This document shows positions 24,467-32,350 of a stretch of DNA of 64,000 nucleotides, in pieces. Origin of the DNA: CAIQJJ01 sp964606085 (GTDB lineage Bacteria; Chloroflexota; Anaerolineae; Anaerolineales; UBA4823). Below the pieces are notes generated by a model that had not been told where the DNA came from, did not search any database, and saw only the letters and a program-made list of their open reading frames with translations. The stretch's first letter is position 1. Each line of letters starts with the position of its first letter. The position numbers and the translations under genes are program-made. The stretch is from the NCBI GenBank assembly GCA_964606085.1, contig CAZSFD010000005.1, positions 35,400 to 99,399 of the forward strand. Reading direction: 5' to 3'.

Positions 24467-25699
24467 ATGACTTCCGAACCTGGCTCCTTCGCCCGGCGCA
24501 CCATTGTCGAGCGCAAGCCGCAGATCATCGCCCAGGTTTTGGCTGATTTCGCCTATCCCCCTGAAATTGTCGCCGCGGTTGAAGCCTTTCGAGATGAGAT
24601 TGCGCATGAAATCATCCAACCGCTGCCTAGCACAGGATTAATCCTGTGCCACGATGTGGATGCCTGGAATGCCGAAATCGCCGTCTACGCCGGCAAAACC
24701 TGGCTCGAAGTGCCCTGGTACTTCGCCGAGACGCTGTTCTACCGCAAACTGCTCGAAGCCGTGGGCTACTTCCAGCCTGGTGCGTGGCAGGGCGTAGACC
24801 CCTTCCAAAAGGCCAAAGACCGCCAGATCGCCGCCGACATCCACAAAGCCGCTGCCGAATGGAGCGATCTTTCTGACCTGCCGTCCCACGAAGCCTTCGA
24901 GGTGCTGATCCATTCCTGCCTGTGGGGCAACCGCACCGATCTGAGCAACCACACGGTCACCCGCCGCGGCGCTACCGGCCTGGCTGCCCGTGAAGATCGC
25001 CACCAGATTTTGATTGACGACAGCGAAACGCTCTACCGCCTGATCTCCGCCGGCCTGCCGCGCCTCGATTTCATCAACGACAACTGCGGCATAGATTTCC
25101 TCACCGACCTGGCCCTGGCCGATTTTTTGCTGACCAAGGGTTGGGCCGCTGAGATCGTGATGCACCTCAAGCCGCAGCCATTTTTCGTCTCGGATGTGAT
25201 GATCAAAGACGCCGAGACGATGCTGGCTGCGCTGGCTGCCTTCGTGCCAGGCGAGTCCGCTTCAGCGGACTTTCGGCCTCAGGCATCGAATTCATTCGAC
25301 GTAGCCGACCTGGGCCGCCGTCTGCAACATGCCCACACCGCCGGCCGCCTGCGCTTCACCACGCATCCCTTCTGGCCCACCCCCTTCATGTTCCGCCAAA
25401 TGCCCGCCGACCTGCGCAACGAACTCGCCCAGGCCAACCTGGTCATCCTCAAGGGCGATGTCAACTACCGCCGCCTGCTCGATGACCGTCATTGGCCGTT
25501 CACGGCCCGCATGGAAGAGATCGCCGCCTACCTCCCCGCCCCCTTCGCCGCGCTGCGCACTTTCAAGTGCGAACTCGCCGTCGGACTGCAACCCGGCCAG
25601 GCCGAGCAAATCGCCGTTGCCGACCCCGATTGGCTGCTCAACGGCCAGCGCGGGGTGATCCAATTTGTAACCACGAATAACGAATTTCGATTATCGTGA
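24467..25699 (+). CDS. DUF89/ARMT1-like metal-dependent phosphatase
   Basis: A 410-residue protein of the DUF89 (ARMT1-like) family. Typical features are the opening SEPGSFARRTIVERKPQI, the central WYFAETLFYRKLLEAVGYF, the long HSCLWGNRTDLS region and the metal-binding FINDNCGIDFLTDLALADFL. Characterised members are metal-dependent phosphatases that act on sugar phosphates such as fructose 1-phosphate and have been described as metabolite damage-control enzymes. Here it lies among ketose-phosphate enzymes, so removal of a toxic ketose phosphate is a reasonable inference. The ATG at 24467 is chosen over a TTG at 24434, which would translate repeat. Three small palindromes sit in frame (24630, 25254, 25286). 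Confidence 0.82.
   Translation: MTSEPGSFARRTIVERKPQIIAQVLADFAYPPEIVAAVEAFRDEIAHEIIQPLPSTGLILCHDVDAWNAEIAVYAGKTWLEVPWYFAETLFYRKLLEAVGYFQPGAWQGVDPFQKAKDRQIAADIHKAAAEWSDLSDLPSHEAFEVLIHSCLWGNRTDLSNHTVTRRGATGLAAREDRHQILIDDSETLYRLISAGLPRLDFINDNCGIDFLTDLALADFLLTKGWAAEIVMHLKPQPFFVSDVMIKDAETMLAALAAFVPGESASADFRPQASNSFDVADLGRRLQHAHTAGRLRFTTHPFWPTPFMFRQMPADLRNELAQANLVILKGDVNYRRLLDDRHWPFTARMEEIAAYLPAPFAALRTFKCELAVGLQPGQAEQIAVADPDWLLNGQRGVIQFVTTNNEFRLS
24630..24649. repeat. In-frame hairpin in the DUF89 gene (first)
   Basis: Arms GCACAGGA (24630-24637) and TCCTGTGC (24642-24649) enclose TTAA. It encodes part of PSTGLILCHD, near the N-terminal third of the protein. Confidence 0.82.
25254..25299. repeat. 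Two in-frame hairpins in the DUF89 gene (second and third)
   Basis: Arms AGTCCGC (25254-25260) and GCGGACT (25265-25271) enclose TTCA. A second palindrome, TCGAA (25286-25290) and TTCGA (25295-25299), also encloses TTCA. They encode the segment ESASADFRPQASNSFD, which looks like a flexible insert between conserved blocks. Confidence 0.82.
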
Positions 25700-25720
25700 T
25701 TCGAAATTCGTTATTCGGAA
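25680..25720. repeat. Inverted ATTCG repeat spanning the end of the DUF89 gene
   Basis: ACGAATTTCG at 25680-25689 and CGAAATTCGT at 25702-25711 are arms around the stop codon, followed by TATTCGG. The last codons of the DUF89 gene are therefore made of repeat sequence. GGAG at 25733-25736 serves the next gene. Confidence 0.7.
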
Positions 25721-25745
25721 AATCCCCTCTCTCGGAGTATTCCTC

Positions 25746-26540
25746 ATGCAACTCGAAAACCGTATCGCCATCGTCACCGGCGGGGCACAAGGATTGGGTC
25801 AGGCCATCTGCATGCGCCTGGCGCAAGAAGGCTGCCACGTTGTTGTCGCCGATCTGAAAGAAGAACAGGCCATCGCCACCGCCGCGCAGGTGGAGGCCGC
25901 CACGGGCCGCCGTTCATTTGCCGTCAAGGTGGATGTCAGCGACGAAGCCCAGGTGGAAGCGCTGGTGGCCCGCACCGTGCAGGAATTTGGCCGCCTGGAT
26001 ATCCTCGTGGCCAACGCGGGGATTCTCATCGCCGAGGAGATCACCGAATTTCCCGCCGAAAAGTGGCGCGCCGTGATGAACGTCAACCTGTTTGGCTACT
26101 TCCTGTGCGCAAAGCACGCCGCACGGGTGATGAAGGCGCAAAAAAAGGGCGTGATCATCGAAATCAACTCGAAATCAGGCAAGAAGGGCAGCTTCAAAAA
26201 CTCGGCCTACGCTGCCAGCAAATTTGGCGGCATTGGTCTCACGCAATCCATTGCCCTCGACCTGGCCGAACACGGTGTGCGCGTCAACGCCATCTGTCCC
26301 GGCAATTTGCTCGATTCCCCGCTGTGGAACGACGGCCCGAATGCCCTGTTCAAGCAGTACGCCCGCAACCGCGGCATTACCGAAGAAGAAGTGCGCCAGA
26401 TATACATCAACCAGGTGCCCATGAAGCGCGGCTGCACCTACGAAGATGTCTGCAACGTCGTCACTTTCATGGCCTCCGACCAATCCAGCTACATGACCGG
26501 GCAGGCGATTAATGTGACGGGTGGGCAGGAGATGCGGTAA
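25746..26540 (+). CDS. SDR dehydrogenase, sorbitol-6-phosphate 2-dehydrogenase (SrlD)-like
   Basis: A 264-residue classical short-chain dehydrogenase. The cofactor motif TGGAQGLG is at residues 11-18, NAG near residue 89, Ser in EINSKSGKKGS and the catalytic YAASK near residue 158. The INSKSGK...KFGGIGLTQSIALDLAE region, VPMKRGCTYEDVCNV and the C-terminal SYMTGQAINVTGGQ closely echo SrlD, which oxidises sorbitol 6-phosphate to fructose 6-phosphate. GGAG lies nine bases before the ATG. It is the second polyol-type dehydrogenase in the cluster, so the pathway probably passes through a phosphorylated polyol. Confidence 0.88.
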   Translation: MQLENRIAIVTGGAQGLGQAICMRLAQEGCHVVVADLKEEQAIATAAQVEAATGRRSFAVKVDVSDEAQVEALVARTVQEFGRLDILVANAGILIAEEITEFPAEKWRAVMNVNLFGYFLCAKHAARVMKAQKKGVIIEINSKSGKKGSFKNSAYAASKFGGIGLTQSIALDLAEHGVRVNAICPGNLLDSPLWNDGPNALFKQYARNRGITEEEVRQIYINQVPMKRGCTYEDVCNVVTFMASDQSSYMTGQAINVTGGQEMR

Positions 26541-26606
26541 ACGTTATTCGATAATTCGCTATTGGTTTGTGATCGAATAACGAATTATCAAATTTCGCTT
26601 TTTCCT
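26541..26606. repeat. TTATTCGATAATTCG spacer
   Basis: The 66-base spacer contains GTTATTCGATAATTCG (26543-26558) and a near-complementary CGAATAACGAATTATC (26574-26589). It is a further member of the ATTCG-rich spacer type. No promoter or ribosome-binding site is visible. Confidence 0.75.
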
Positions 26607-27410
26607 ATGTTCCCCTCCCACTACTACTCCGGTTACATCTTCGACCTCGACGGCACGGTTTACCTCGGCGAGGCGCTGCTGCCGCGGGCGGGCGAGGCGA
26701 TTACGGCTTTGCGGGCGCGCGGCTGCCGCACGGTGTTCGTCTCGAACAACCCCACGCACACGCGGCAGAGCTATGCGGCCAAGTTGACCCGGCTTGGCCT
26801 GCCGACGCCGGTAAGCGATATTCTCAATTCGTCGGCGGTGATGGTGGATTTTTTGCAGCGCCGCATGCCGGGGGCGCGCTTATTTGCGTTGGGGGAGCAG
26901 CCTTTGCTGGATGATCTGCTTGCTGGTGGTTTTACGCTGACCGAGAATCCTGCTGAAATCGAAGCCGTCATCGCCAGCTTCGACCGCACGTTGACCTACC
27001 GCAAGCTGCAAATCGCCTTCGATGCCTTGCGCCTGGAAGCGCATTTCTTCGCCACCAACCCCGATAAATATTGCCCCGTGCCCGCGAGCGAATCCCGGCC
27101 CACCGGCGGCGAACCCGATTGTGCCGCCATCATTGCCGCCCTCGAAGCCTGCACGGGTAAACCGGTCGAAGCGGTGACAGGCAAGCCCTCGCCAATCATG
27201 ATCGAAGCCGCCCTGCATTTGGTGGGCCTGCCAGCCAGCGAGTGCGTGATGGTGGGCGACCGCCTGGAAACGGATGTGAAGATGGGTCTGGATGCCGGGA
27301 TGGCTGGCGCGCTCACGTTAACCGGGGCCACGCCAGAAGCAGCGTTGGCCGGATCAGCGATCCGGCCAACCTATCTTTTGCGCAATTTGGGAGATTTGCT
27401 TCCCGAATGA
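26607..27410 (+). CDS. HAD-IIA phosphatase (NagD/AraL type)
   Basis: A 267-residue HAD-superfamily phosphatase of subfamily IIA. Motif I is FDLDGTVYLGE (residues 11-21), motif II is VFVSNNPTHTR, a C2-type cap follows, and motifs III-IV are seen in GKPSPIMIEAAL and CVMVGDRLETDVKMGLDAGMAG. Such enzymes remove phosphate from small sugar phosphates or nucleotides; AraL of the Bacillus arabinose operon belongs here. The ATG at 26607 is used; earlier starts would lie in the repeat spacer. It ends 20 bases from the convergent carbamate kinase gene. A hairpin (27345-27369) is embedded in frame near its end. Confidence 0.88.
   Translation: MFPSHYYSGYIFDLDGTVYLGEALLPRAGEAITALRARGCRTVFVSNNPTHTRQSYAAKLTRLGLPTPVSDILNSSAVMVDFLQRRMPGARLFALGEQPLLDDLLAGGFTLTENPAEIEAVIASFDRTLTYRKLQIAFDALRLEAHFFATNPDKYCPVPASESRPTGGEPDCAAIIAALEACTGKPVEAVTGKPSPIMIEAALHLVGLPASECVMVGDRLETDVKMGLDAGMAGALTLTGATPEAALAGSAIRPTYLLRNLGDLLPE
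27345..27369. repeat. In-frame hairpin in the HAD phosphatase gene
   Basis: Arms TTGGCCGGATC (27345-27355) and GATCCGGCCAA (27359-27369) enclose AGC, an 11-base-pair perfect stem. It encodes LAGSAIRPT near the C-terminus. Confidence 0.85.
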
Positions 27411-27430
27411 GTTTTGTTGGAAGTGAAAGT

Positions 27431-28384
27431 TCAGGGGGTGATCCATGTGCCGGTTTCGCCTTTGAGCGCCCGGCCCAGGTTGGGCGGATCGGTGATCAAC
27501 GCTTGTTTGCCGCCCGCTTCGAGATACCAGATGATGGCCTGAATTTTTGGCCCCATTGAACCTTTGGCGAAGTGACCTTCGGCGAGGTATTGTTTGGCCT
27601 CGGCCAGGGTCATGCGATCCAACCACTGCTGGTTGGGCTTGCCGAAATGGATCGCGACCTTTTCGACAGCAGTGGCGATCAAAAACAGGTCGGCCTTGAG
27701 TTCGCGTGCCAGCAGGCTGGCGGCGAAATCTTTGTCAATCACCGCCGCAATGCCGCGATATTCGCCATCGCCCACATCCACCACCGGGATGCCGCCGCCC
27801 CCCGCGGCGATGACGATGATGCGATCTTTCAGGATGGCGCGAATGGTGCTTTCTTCCACGATTTCTTTGGGCATCGGCGAGGCCACCACGCGCCGCCAGC
27901 CGCGCCCGGCGTCTTCGACGACGTGCCAGCCTTGCGTTTCTTGGCGGCGCTGCGCTTCCTCGGCATCCATGAAGCCGCCGATGGGCTTGGTGGGGTGCTG
28001 AAAGGCCGGGTCGTTGGCATCTACCAATGTCTGCGTGATCACGGTGACGACATTTTTGCGGATGTTACGATGATACAACTCGTTTTGCAGCGCCTGTTGC
28101 AATTCATAGCCAATCGCGCCTTGTGTATCGGCCCCGCACACGTCCAACGGTACCTCGTGCATCCCTTCGACTTTGTGGGCGATTTCTGAACGGCGTAAGA
28201 TAAAGCCGACCTGCGGCCCGTTGCCGTGGCCGATGACCATCTCCCAGCCCTGGGCCACCATATCGGCCAGGTACGTAGACGTTGCGCGGATGGCTTCCTG
28301 CTGGTCTTCGACCGTAACGTGCTTGGGGTCGCGGATGAGCGAATTGCCGCCGATGGCGACGACGGCGAGTTTATGGTGGGTCAT
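27431..28384 (-). CDS. arcC: Carbamate kinase
   Basis: A 317-residue amino-acid-kinase-fold enzyme that makes ATP and carbamate from carbamoyl phosphate and ADP. Motifs include VAIGGNSLIRD near residue 10, VIGHGNGPQVGFILRR near residue 50, PKEIVEESTIRAIL and the VIAAGGGGIPVV segment. Length and motifs are normal for ArcC. AGGAG precedes the ATG at 28384, and the gene starts nine bases after the stop of the carbamoyltransferase gene, so the two form an operon in which one supplies carbamoyl phosphate to the other. Confidence 0.94.
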   Translation of the reverse strand: MTHHKLAVVAIGGNSLIRDPKHVTVEDQQEAIRATSTYLADMVAQGWEMVIGHGNGPQVGFILRRSEIAHKVEGMHEVPLDVCGADTQGAIGYELQQALQNELYHRNIRKNVVTVITQTLVDANDPAFQHPTKPIGGFMDAEEAQRRQETQGWHVVEDAGRGWRRVVASPMPKEIVEESTIRAILKDRIIVIAAGGGGIPVVDVGDGEYRGIAAVIDKDFAASLLARELKADLFLIATAVEKVAIHFGKPNQQWLDRMTLAEAKQYLAEGHFAKGSMGPKIQAIIWYLEAGGKQALITDPPNLGRALKGETGTWITP

Positions 28385-28393
28385 GGGGGTCTC

Positions 28394-29374
28394 CTAGCTC
28401 ATTGTCAACGCCATCACCGCTTTCTGCACATGCAGGCGGTTTTCGGCTTCATCGTAGACCACCGAGTTGGGGCCGTCAATGACCTCGTCGGTCACTTCCA
28501 GGCCGCGGTCGGCGGGCAGGCAGTGCATGTAGATGGCGTCGTCTTTGGCGAGCGATAGGCGGCGTTGGTCAGTGATCCACGAACGGTACTTTTCGATCAG
28601 CGCCTTGCCTTCATCCTTGCCGGTGGTGGTGAGCATGGGCCCCCACGATTTGGGGTAGACCACGTCGGCATCTTGGAAGGCGGCATCCATATCATCGGTC
28701 ACATCGAAACCGACGTGATATTTGCGGGCGTTTTCTTCGGCCTGGGCCATGATTTCGGGCATCAGCTTGAATTCGGGCGGATGCGCCAGCACCACGTCGC
28801 AGCCGAAACGGGTCATTTGCAAGATGAGCGACTGCGGGACGGAGAGCGGTTTGCTGTACGAGGCGGCGTAGGCCCACGAGACGACCACTTTCTTGCGCCG
28901 CAAGTCGCGGCCCTTTTTTTCGATGATCGTCATCAGGTCGGCCAGGCATTGGAAGGGATGATAAACGTCGCATTGCATGTTCAGCACGGGGGCGCGGCTG
29001 GCCCTGGCGACTTCGTTGATGTACTGGTTGCCAAAGGCCCAATCACATTGGCGGATGGCGATGCCGTCGAAATAGCGCCCGAAAATTTCGCCGATCTCTT
29101 TGGCGGTGTCGCCGTGCGAGATTTGGGTTGTCTGGCTGTCTATGAAGGCGGCGTGGCCGCCCAGTTGGGCCATGCCGGCCTCGAACGAGCCGCGCGTGCG
29201 TGTAGACGTGAAGAAGAAGAGCATCGCCAGGGTTTTGTCGCGCAGCAGGGCGTGGGGTTCGCCAAGCGCACGTTTCCGCTTCAAATCCCAGGCTACATCG
29301 AGAACGGTTTCGACCTCTTCTTTGGAAAAATCGAGATCGCCGATGAAATCGCGGCGGCGAAAGTTGGTTTGCAT
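28394..29374 (-). CDS. YgeW-like knotted carbamoyltransferase
   Basis: A 326-residue transcarbamylase. The carbamoyl-phosphate loop is FFTSTRTRGSFEAG near residues 55-68, and the second signature is YMHCLPADRG near residue 285. The region VVSWAYAASYSKPLSVPQSL followed by DVVLAHPPEF matches YgeW-type proteins (knotted carbamoyltransferases of unassigned function, part of the E. coli yge purine/ureide cluster) better than ornithine carbamoyltransferase. It is shorter than E. coli YgeW. AGGAG precedes the ATG. With the adjacent carbamate kinase it could phosphorolyse a carbamoylated intermediate to yield ATP. The substrate is inferred, not shown. Confidence 0.8.
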   Translation of the reverse strand: MQTNFRRRDFIGDLDFSKEEVETVLDVAWDLKRKRALGEPHALLRDKTLAMLFFFTSTRTRGSFEAGMAQLGGHAAFIDSQTTQISHGDTAKEIGEIFGRYFDGIAIRQCDWAFGNQYINEVARASRAPVLNMQCDVYHPFQCLADLMTIIEKKGRDLRRKKVVVSWAYAASYSKPLSVPQSLILQMTRFGCDVVLAHPPEFKLMPEIMAQAEENARKYHVGFDVTDDMDAAFQDADVVYPKSWGPMLTTTGKDEGKALIEKYRSWITDQRRLSLAKDDAIYMHCLPADRGLEVTDEVIDGPNSVVYDEAENRLHVQKAVMALTMS

Positions 29375-29459
29375 AAAGTAGTCTCCTGATCGGTTCGTAG
29401 CAGTGGATGAAAATTATTGGTCGCCCTTGTTGCGCAAAGAGTGGGCGGGTTAGGCTCTC

Positions 29460-30245
29460 TCACCATCCTCGTAGCCAATACACCACCATCCCAATATACT
29501 CTTTCAGCACTTTCGAGGTGGCGGCCAGGTTATCGGCGGAGGGCAGCAGGCGGATCAGCAGGCCGGGGCCCGGTTCGGTCAGGGCCGCCCAATCGGCCTG
29601 GGTGATCGAATAATCGGTGGGGGCGGGGATGACTTCGAGGCCCTGGTTCTCGAAGAGCGGCAGCGAGCGCGGCATGTGGAAGGCCGACGTGACCAGGATG
29701 ATACGGCTGATCCCTTTTTCGCGCAAGATTTTGGCGCATTCGGCGGCGTTTTCAGCGGTGTTGCGCGAGGTTTCTTCCAGCCAGATGGCATTCGGCGGCA
29801 CGCCCATCAGATCGAGCAGGAAGGCCATATCGTCGGCAGCCGATTTGCCCGTTTCGAGCCACGCGATGGCCCCGCCGCTGACGAGGATAGCCGGCGCGGC
29901 GCGCTGCTGATAGAGCCAGGCGGCATAAGCCACCCGGTCGCCGGCGCCGTTCATCTCGACGATGGGGCGCGGGTACAAGGCCGGGGCTGTGCCGCCGCCG
30001 AGCAGCACAATCACCTCGGCCTGGGGGATTTCGGCGGGCGGGAAATACTGCCATTCCACCGAACGCGTCAGCGCGGCCGAGACGAGTTCATTGCTCGCCA
30101 GCAGCAGCACAACCAGCGTGGCAATCAGCACGGCGCGCTGCGCCCGTGGCTTGCGCCACAGCAGTATGGCCGCTCCTATTGCCAGCAGCGCCAGGCCGAG
30201 GGGGTAAACAAATGGGGGCAGAAATTTGGAGAGAAAGATGAACAT
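29460..30245 (-). CDS. YdcF/ElyC-like DUF218 membrane protein
   Basis: A 261-residue protein with two N-terminal membrane segments (about residues 8-30 and 38-58) and a C-terminal DUF218 domain on the outer side. The domain shows VIVLLGGGTAPALYP, SGGAIAWLETG, ETSRNTAENAAECAKIL and VTSAFHMPRSLPLFE, as in ElyC/YdcF proteins linked to envelope polysaccharide. I prefer the ATG at 30245; a TTG at 30263 would overlap the DAHP synthase stop. It is the last gene of prmC-aroF-ydcF. The biochemical role of the family is unclear. Confidence 0.85.
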   Translation of the reverse strand: MFIFLSKFLPPFVYPLGLALLAIGAAILLWRKPRAQRAVLIATLVVLLLASNELVSAALTRSVEWQYFPPAEIPQAEVIVLLGGGTAPALYPRPIVEMNGAGDRVAYAAWLYQQRAAPAILVSGGAIAWLETGKSAADDMAFLLDLMGVPPNAIWLEETSRNTAENAAECAKILREKGISRIILVTSAFHMPRSLPLFENQGLEVIPAPTDYSITQADWAALTEPGPGLLIRLLPSADNLAATSKVLKEYIGMVVYWLRGW

Positions 30246-30259
30246 GGCGGCCTGAAATT

Positions 30260-31390
30260 TCAAGCGTCCCCATCGTGATGGGTCATTTGTTTCGCCAATT
30301 CACAGCGTTTTCGATAGGCTTCACGAGCAATGCGCACGTCTTCGAGAAAGATCGGCAATTCATCCAGGTAAAGCGCCTGTGGGCCATCTACCAGGGCCTT
30401 TTTGGGGGCAGGGTGAAAATCTACCAGCACCATGTTGGCCCCGGCGATGATGCCCTGGGCGGTGGCGTGGAAAACATCGAGCAGGCCGTCGGGGGCTTGT
30501 TCGCGCGAACCGACCGAGTGCGAAGGGTCTACGCAAACGGGCAGGCGGGTGAGGCGCTTGACCACCGGGACGTGGGTGAAATCTACAAAATTGCGGTGCG
30601 GCTCGCTGAACGAGGTTTTCATGCCGCGCAGACAGAAGATGATATTGGCGTTGCCTTCGCTGGCCAGGTATTCGGCGGCATTGAGCGACTCAGCCAGGGT
30701 GATACCAAAGCCGCGCTTGAGCAGGGTAGGAAATTCTTTCTGGCGGCCAATGAACTTGAGCAGCTCAAAGTTTTGAATGTTGCGCGTGCCAATTTGCAGC
30801 ATGACGCCGGTCGGCCGCCCGGTTTGCTCCAGGCATTCGCTGATCTCTTCGATGTGCTTTTCGTGGGTGACTTCGATGGCGATGACCTTGATGCCATATT
30901 TGCCGGCTAACTCGAACACATAGGGCAGGCAGTTTTTGCCGTGTCCCTGGAACGAGTAGGGATTGGTGCGCGGCTTGTAAGCGCCCATGCGGGTGCAAAC
31001 CTGACCGTTTTCTTGCAACGCTTTCATCATCATCTCGACGTGTTCGCGGGTATCCACCGCACACAGGCCAGCGAAAATATGCAAGGTATCCTGGCTGAAA
31101 TGCACCCCGTTGTAGTCAAAGCCGCCGGTGCGCTGGCTGTCTTTGTGCCGCCCGATGATGCGATATTCCTGTGAAATGCGGATGACGCGCTCGACGGCCG
31201 GCAAGGCGGCCACCACATCGCGGTCTATCTTGGCGGTATCGCCGATCAGATAAATCTCGGTCAGCTTTTGCTGTGCGCCGACGACATCGTGTTTTTTGAG
31301 TTGGATATTCGCAAGATTGTGGAGGAAAGTCCACGTTTCGCGAAATTCGAGTGAATCCTCGTTGGTGTTAGGATGCAAAATGACAAGCAT
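30260..31390 (-). CDS. aroF: 3-Deoxy-7-phosphoheptulonate synthase (type I-beta)
   Basis: A 376-residue DAHP synthase, first enzyme of the shikimate pathway, joining phosphoenolpyruvate and erythrose 4-phosphate. Residues 1-100 form a ferredoxin-like N-terminal extension, as in the Thermotoga and Bacillus-type I-beta enzymes, and can mediate feedback control. The barrel then shows AGLCAVDTREH, the substrate motif YKPRTNPYSFQGHG, LLKRGFGITLAES and VCVDPSHSVG. GGAG lies about nine bases before the ATG at 31390. It starts 17 bases after prmC on the same strand, so the two are probably co-transcribed. Confidence 0.92.
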   Translation of the reverse strand: MLVILHPNTNEDSLEFRETWTFLHNLANIQLKKHDVVGAQQKLTEIYLIGDTAKIDRDVVAALPAVERVIRISQEYRIIGRHKDSQRTGGFDYNGVHFSQDTLHIFAGLCAVDTREHVEMMMKALQENGQVCTRMGAYKPRTNPYSFQGHGKNCLPYVFELAGKYGIKVIAIEVTHEKHIEEISECLEQTGRPTGVMLQIGTRNIQNFELLKFIGRQKEFPTLLKRGFGITLAESLNAAEYLASEGNANIIFCLRGMKTSFSEPHRNFVDFTHVPVVKRLTRLPVCVDPSHSVGSREQAPDGLLDVFHATAQGIIAGANMVLVDFHPAPKKALVDGPQALYLDELPIFLEDVRIAREAYRKRCELAKQMTHHDGDA

Positions 31391-31407
31391 GAGAAAACTC
31401 CATCAAA

Positions 31408-32235
31408 TCAGGTTTGGATCGCGAGGGCGCGGTCACGCCCGGCGAGATCGGGCAGGATACGGCACTGCGCGGCGGGAAAATGCTGGCAGGCCAGTTCGAT
31501 GGCGGCGCGGCCCTGGCTGGCCTCGATTTCGAGCAGAGCCAGGCCGCCTGGCGCAAGCACGCCCGGCGCGGCGGCCAGCAGGCGGCGGATGAGCGTCAGC
31601 CCGTCAGGGCCGCCATCCAGGGCGAGGGTCGGTTCTTTGCCATAGACATCCAGGCCGAGCAGGGTGGGGGTGGGGATGTAGGGCAGGTTAGCGAGGAGCA
31701 GGGAGCAGGGGGCAAGGGGCAGGTCGAGGAGGTCGGCCTGGATGAAGGTGATGCGGTCGGCGACCTGGTGGCGGTGGGCGTTGGCCTGCGCCACAGACAG
31801 GGCGGCGGGGGAGATGTCGGTGGCGGTGATGGATGCGCCAGGCAGATGAACGGCGAGGGCGATGGCGATGCAGCCGCAGCCGGTGGCGATGTCGAGGATG
31901 CGTAATTGGTGAGGCGTGTTGCGTGAAAAATCCAGGGCAGTTTCGACGAGCAGTTCGGTCTCGGGGCGAGGAATCAGCACAGCGGGGGTGACGTGAAAAT
32001 CGAGGCCGTAAAATTGCCAGTGGCCGAGGAGGTAGGGCAGCGGTTCGCCAGCTTGCATGCGGGCCAGGGCGCTCTCGAAGGCTGCCCGCTGTTCGGGGGT
32101 CAGTTCCGCTTCGGGGTGAGCCAAAATCCAGGTGCGCGGACGCTCGAAAATATGGGCAAGCAGCAGTTGCAGATCAAGCAATGTAATGCGTGATGCGTGA
32201 TGCGTGAGCAACGCCTGAATGGACAATTCACCCAT
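31408..32235 (-). CDS. prmC: Release factor glutamine methyltransferase
   Basis: A 275-residue SAM-dependent methyltransferase that modifies the GGQ glutamine of release factors RF1/RF2. The N-terminal helical part (LLAHIFERPRTWILAHPEAELT) includes YLLGHWQFYGLDFHV, and the Rossmann core shows ILDIATGCGCIAIALA. The catalytic motif reads NLPYIP rather than the usual NPPY. The ALDGGPDGL segment is family-typical. The first 20 codons contain GTGAT repeats, so the start is uncertain; ATG at 32235 is used and a GTG at 32238 is adjacent. It heads the prmC-aroF-ydcF group. Confidence 0.9.
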   Translation of the reverse strand: MGELSIQALLTHHASRITLLDLQLLLAHIFERPRTWILAHPEAELTPEQRAAFESALARMQAGEPLPYLLGHWQFYGLDFHVTPAVLIPRPETELLVETALDFSRNTPHQLRILDIATGCGCIAIALAVHLPGASITATDISPAALSVAQANAHRHQVADRITFIQADLLDLPLAPCSLLLANLPYIPTPTLLGLDVYGKEPTLALDGGPDGLTLIRRLLAAAPGVLAPGGLALLEIEASQGRAAIELACQHFPAAQCRILPDLAGRDRALAIQT

Positions 32236-32350
32236 CACGTTTCACACTCTCACGAATCAGCATTCTTCTTGTCGCCATCTCACTCTCAGCCATGGGCAGG
32301 TATTCTACATCACTCCCCAAAAAACTTCACCCCCAAATGCGCTTTTTCGC

